From NCBI GenBank assembly GCA_045635745.1, contig JAZTWG010000018.1, forward strand, positions 124,001-188,000: a stretch of 64,000 nucleotides of DNA. The letters run 5' to 3'. The notes under the pieces were generated by a model. The model had not been told where the DNA came from. It worked only from the letters and a program-made list of their open reading frames with translations, and did not search any database. This stretch comes from SIG78 sp045635745 (GTDB lineage Bacteria > Verrucomicrobiota > Lentisphaeria > Victivallales > Victivallaceae). Position numbers and translations under genes: made by a program. Shown one piece after another: positions 61,113 through 64,000 of this stretch (position 1 is the first letter of the stretch; every line of letters starts with the position of its first letter).

Positions 61113-61856
61113 ATGACAGGCAAAGTATTGATAACCGGCGGCGGCAAACGCATCGGTGCAGCCCTGGTCCGGGCCTTTGCGGAAAACGATTGGCAGGTGT
61201 GTATTCATGTAAACCAATCGCAGAGCGAAGCCGGCGAGTTGCTCAAACAGCTTAAAAATCCCGCATGGCACCAGATAAGCCAATGCGATTTCAACGATCC
61301 GGCGGCCCGATGCAAATGGATAGCCTCACTGGAACCGTTTGATCTGATCATCTGCAATGCCAGCTGCTACCGCCTGACCGGGCGCAACGAAACAGAAACT
61401 CCGGAAAACCGGCAGAAATACTGGCAGGTGAATTATCACACAGCATTGGAACTTATAGAGTTTCAGCAGAAAAATCTGCCGGAAAACCTCCCCGCATCGG
61501 CCATAATCCTGCTGGATTGCGATGTACTGACTCCCGATGGCGGAATCAAAGATTTTTCCGCACCGCCCGCCGGGGTCGACAGTTATCTGGCCAGCCGCAC
61601 CGCGCTGGCGCATGAGTTGCCGCTGCTGGCACGGAAATATGCCCCGAAGCTGCGGATAAATGCCATTGCGCCCGGCCCGGTACTGCCGCCAGCGGATTGT
61701 CAAACTCCCGGCATGACGGTAATTCTGGATAAAGTCCCCATGCATCAGCCGGTCGGAGTGCAGGAAATAGTAAATACTGCGCTCTTTTTGCAGCAGAACA
61801 AATCACTTACCGGCAGCATAATCGCCGTAGATGGCGGTATGCATCTGGGGGAGTGA
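61113..61856 (+). CDS. SDR-family oxidoreductase with altered catalytic motif
   Basis: This 247-residue short-chain dehydrogenase has the cofactor motif TGGGKRIG at the N-terminus and the end TGSIIAVDGGMHLGE, which is close to FolM/pteridine-reductase types. The usual YxxxK is YLASR (Tyr158, Arg162), replacing the essential lysine with arginine. The catalytic serine region reads LLDCDV, so no clear catalytic Ser is present. Activity may be reduced or changed. ATG 61113 is chosen since it yields the Rossmann start directly; it begins 1 base after mrdA. Confidence 0.8.
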   Translation: MTGKVLITGGGKRIGAALVRAFAENDWQVCIHVNQSQSEAGELLKQLKNPAWHQISQCDFNDPAARCKWIASLEPFDLIICNASCYRLTGRNETETPENRQKYWQVNYHTALELIEFQQKNLPENLPASAIILLDCDVLTPDGGIKDFSAPPAGVDSYLASRTALAHELPLLARKYAPKLRINAIAPGPVLPPADCQTPGMTVILDKVPMHQPVGVQEIVNTALFLQQNKSLTGSIIAVDGGMHLGE

Positions 61857-61877
61857 AAAACAAATAAGGAGTTTTTT

Positions 61878-62384
61878 ATGTTTCTCAAAAATCTGCCGTT
61901 TGCCAGATATTTGCTCATACTGGTAATATTGCTGGAGTGTGTGTGGTTTTTCGCAGTATGGGCGCTGATGTTCAAAACTCAAACTGCAGCCATAGCCGGT
62001 ACGCTGCTGCTGCCGGTATCGGCTTTGCTGTTCCGCTTGATACCGCCGGAAAAACGTGCGCTCTGCGCCGGAGCGGATCTCAAACTGCTCAATGATCTGG
62101 CGCGCGGAGCATTTTTTGCCACGGCGGCATTTACAGTGATGGTGCTGTTTGGAGTATGCAAATATCTTTCGGCTGATTTTGTAAAAAATTATCTTTTTTA
62201 TGTACTCATGGGCCAATTTGCATTGCATGTTTTCGCAGTATTGATATTTACCGCGCTGGCAGTGCTCGCCCCGCGCGATGCCCGCAAAAAACCGGTCAAG
62301 CTGGCGGCAGCAATCTACATTATCAGCACTCTCATGCAGTTGATAGTCTTTCCGGAAACCATGCTGCTGATTTCCAACCAATAA
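61878..62384 (+). CDS. Small multi-pass membrane protein
   Basis: This 168-residue protein has five hydrophobic segments (LLILVILLECVWFFAVWALM and onwards), with a single charged loop (RLIPPEKRALCAGADLK). No family is recognised. AAGGAG precedes the ATG, and the gene follows the SDR gene by 21 bases. It converges with coaB, with a gap of only 14 bases. Confidence 0.65.
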   Translation: MFLKNLPFARYLLILVILLECVWFFAVWALMFKTQTAAIAGTLLLPVSALLFRLIPPEKRALCAGADLKLLNDLARGAFFATAAFTVMVLFGVCKYLSADFVKNYLFYVLMGQFALHVFAVLIFTALAVLAPRDARKKPVKLAAAIYIISTLMQLIVFPETMLLISNQ

Positions 62385-62398
62385 AACACAGCCCGGCT

Positions 62399-63049
62399 TC
62401 AGGCTTGCTTTGACTGCAGCAAATGATCCAACAGAGCTCCGGCCAGAACTCTTTTGCTTTGCAGGGAAAATTCAGTTTTGCTGCCGTCTCTGCCGATCAG
62501 CGTTACAGCGTTGGTATCCGCCGCAAAGCCCCGACCGGGCACACCTACGATATTGGCAGCGATAAAGTCAAGATTTTTACGTTCAAGTTTGCCTTGAGCA
62601 TTTTTTAACAGATCATCGGTTTCGGCGGCAAACCCCACCAGCAGCTGTCCGGGCTTTTTATTGCGCCCCAGAGTCAGAAGTATATCTTCGGTACGTTCGA
62701 GTTCTATGCACATATCGCCGTCGGACTTCTTTACTTTGCTGGTGCTGTACTGCTTGGGCCGGTAGTCGGCAACGGCCGCCGCCATAACGATTATATCGGC
62801 ATTTTCAGCGGCTTTTTTCATAGCCTGTGCCATATCGGCAGCACTTTCTACGGGTATAAGTTCCACTCCATCCGGCGGTGCCAGATTCACCGGACCGGAT
62901 ACCAGAATCACCTGCAAGCCGCGCTCGCGGGCGGCTTCAGCTATGGCATAACCCATCTTGCCGGTGGAACGGTTGGTTATATAACGCACCGGATCAATGG
63001 CTTCGCGCGTGGGGCCGGCTGAAATTACTATCCGCATAAAATATCTCAC
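62399..63049 (-). CDS. coaB: Stand-alone phosphopantothenate-cysteine ligase domain (CoaB)
   Basis: The 216 residues cover only the CoaB half of CoaBC: VISAGPTREAIDPVRYITN, GKMGYAIAEAARERG, VMAAAVADYRP and the C-terminal VGFAAETDDL. It conjugates cysteine to 4'-phosphopantothenate in coenzyme A synthesis. The CoaC decarboxylase part, normally fused at the N-terminus, must be a separate gene. The GTG at 63049 overlaps the nadK stop (GTGA). ATG 63037 is the alternative start. Confidence 0.85.
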   Translation of the reverse strand: MRYFMRIVISAGPTREAIDPVRYITNRSTGKMGYAIAEAARERGLQVILVSGPVNLAPPDGVELIPVESAADMAQAMKKAAENADIIVMAAAVADYRPKQYSTSKVKKSDGDMCIELERTEDILLTLGRNKKPGQLLVGFAAETDDLLKNAQGKLERKNLDFIAANIVGVPGRGFAADTNAVTLIGRDGSKTEFSLQSKRVLAGALLDHLLQSKQA

Positions 63050-63813
63050 TTCTGTTCGTTGGCAATAAGTATCTTGAACGGCAATTTATTGGGGTGGCGC
63101 AGTACCCGGCACTCGGGGCACATAAAGCCGTCCAGCCCGTAGATGACCGCTTTTTCAGCCGCCTGCCGGATTATGACTTCGCCATGTTCGGGCACTTCCA
63201 CAGTGACCGGCGAATTGTCTGCTATCACCAGCGCCGGCCCGCGGAATACCCGGATGGCCACTTCGCTTTTTTCACTGATAACCAGATGGTTTATCTCTTC
63301 GGTGCTGTTGCTGAACGCCAACCCCATGCCCACGCGGAAAATACTCTGCGTGATACTGCGGTAATAAGCAGTGGAACCATGCACGGTGGCCACGCCCACG
63401 CTGTCGCCCACGATCTCGTTGGCATACAGTTCATTATCGATCAGCACCTGATAACGCAGCGCACTGGCGCGCTCGAGATTATGCACAAATATATCGTTGA
63501 GCGCCAGCATGCGCGTATCCTGATAAATACCTTCGATCTTGGGCAGTACCGAAATATGCAATCTATCATCCATCAGAGCATCGAGCACCGCATCATAAGA
63601 GTGTTTTCTGCATTGCGGGGCGGTGCGGGCATCGCGCAGCGGCAGTTTAGGTATGCCCGGATAATCGCGCTCGCTCCACAACAGCGTGCCATCGCCGCCG
63701 TGCGCGATCACCAGTTCAAAATTTTCGTCTACGATCTCCATACCCCGGGCGAGGATCTTCGGACGCACATCGTCGAGATTTTTGCCCATGAGCTTTACAC
63801 GCTTGAATTTCAT
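63046..63813 (-). CDS. nadK: NAD kinase
   Basis: It phosphorylates NAD+ to NADP+. The 255 residues have the AHGGDGTLLW substrate loop, the LALNDIFVHN segment, VHGSTAYYRS and the C-terminal beta-sandwich (VAIRVFRGPALVIADN). The N-terminus is shorter than most NAD kinases (~290). It lies 5 bases after the methyltransferase and overlaps coaB by 4 bases, suggesting one operon for RNA modification and cofactor synthesis. Confidence 0.88.
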   Translation of the reverse strand: MKFKRVKLMGKNLDDVRPKILARGMEIVDENFELVIAHGGDGTLLWSERDYPGIPKLPLRDARTAPQCRKHSYDAVLDALMDDRLHISVLPKIEGIYQDTRMLALNDIFVHNLERASALRYQVLIDNELYANEIVGDSVGVATVHGSTAYYRSITQSIFRVGMGLAFSNSTEEINHLVISEKSEVAIRVFRGPALVIADNSPVTVEVPEHGEVIIRQAAEKAVIYGLDGFMCPECRVLRHPNKLPFKILIANEQK

Positions 63814-63818
63814 ATCTT

Positions 63819-64000
63819 TTACCTGTTTTCAGCCGGAATCTGCCGTTTGTATACCGAATATATTATATAGAGTGCCGCCGCTGCCGCATTGCCAACATTG
63901 ACCGATGCCTTTGCGCCCAGCATAGGCAGTTCCACAATTCCATCGCACAGCGCCAGCGCTTCGCCGGATACGCCTTTGGCTTCGTTGCCCAGCACCAGCG
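63819..64000 (-). CDS. SpoU/TrmH-family RNA methyltransferase (5' end cut off)
   Basis: The C-terminal ~60 residues are in the window: LVLGNEAKGVS, IVELPMLGAKASVNVGNAAA and ALYIIYSVYK. The NEAKGVS, LPM and SxNVG motifs form the SAM-binding knot of SpoU methyltransferases (ribose 2'-O-methylation of rRNA or tRNA). The gene runs off the right edge, so start, full length and target are unknown. Confidence 0.85.
   Translation of the reverse strand, partial: LVLGNEAKGVSGEALALCDGIVELPMLGAKASVNVGNAAAAALYIIYSVYKRQIPAENR

Noticed and set aside
1..64000. tRNA or rRNA genes
   Set aside because: A read of both strands found no T-loop/acceptor combinations or rRNA-like conserved stretches; a tRNAscan-SE run would be decisive.

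Overview
The window reads as chromosomal DNA of a Gram-negative (LPS-making) bacterium of the PVC superphylum, most likely Lentisphaerota (Victivallis-like). That placement is an inference from gene content: Kdo and lipid A genes beside an Asp23/AmaP pair, GntR/LacI chimeric regulators, orphan secretin pairs, a rpmJ-rpsM-rpsK-rpoA-rplQ block without rpsD, and many dispersed intergenic repeats. No rRNA, tRNA, CRISPR array, prophage or complete insertion sequence was found. About 60 protein genes are supported, most in short operons with overlapping or nearly touching ends.

Layout. 1-4.1 kb: a truncated GntR/LacI regulator, a lactate-racemase-like protein, and lpdA with a monooxygenase-fold partner. 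4.4-7.7 kb: a small lipoprotein, a HAD hydrolase and an NfeD-type membrane protease. 8-15.2 kb: an unknown membrane protein, ttcA, nagA, a 58-residue protein in its own transcription unit, the nnr NAD(P)HX-repair fusion, two small membrane proteins, and a flavin reductase-rubredoxin-rubrerythrin fusion. 15.3-16.2 kb: gene-free repeats, including a tandem ~175-bp array with a (GCAA)n tract. 16.2-18.5 kb: grpE-dnaJ-smpB. 18.6-26.2 kb: an envelope operon, asp23-amaP-maf-(membrane protein)-kdsB-kdsA-kdsC-giant lptA-lptB. 26.3-28.7 kb: aroQ-accB-accC. 28.9-32.4 kb: ftsK and a RodZ-like gene. 32.7-35.3 kb: rpmJ-rpsM-rpsK-rpoA-rplQ. 35.7-35.9 kb: a MITE-like element. 36-39.4 kb: creD plus a large unknown membrane protein. 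39.4-39.9 kb: more dispersed repeats. 39.9-44.4 kb: lpxA-gpmI-apgM-exonuclease. 44.6-50.8 kb: an SGNH hydrolase, two tandem secretin-like genes, a lipoprotein and an AraC regulator. 50.9-56.7 kb: a TonB-like protein, then a WecA/MraY-like transferase, a D-aminoacylase-like amidohydrolase and ppk. 56.8-62.4 kb: a radical SAM enzyme, mreC-mreD-mrdA, an SDR and a membrane protein. 62.4-64 kb: a SpoU-type methyltransferase (cut), nadK and a stand-alone coaB.

How the genes fit together. Much of the window builds the envelope: Kdo synthesis (kdsA/B/C), lipid A (lpxA), LPS transport (lptB and a giant LptA/LptC-like protein), fatty-acid priming (accB/C), rod shape and elongation (mreC/D, mrdA, RodZ-like), polyprenyl-phosphate sugar transfer, and two outer-membrane secretins. 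The rest is core expression (ribosomal block, rpoA, smpB, chaperones) and redox or metabolite repair.

The most unusual material is non-coding. There are two families of dispersed intergenic repeats, one MITE-like inverted-repeat element, and one tandem array. A recurring promoter pattern, TTGNNN-16/17/18-TATATT, precedes at least eleven transcription units. Among proteins, the rubrerythrin fusion with a perfect internal Shine-Dalgarno site and the 800-residue LptA-like protein stand out.
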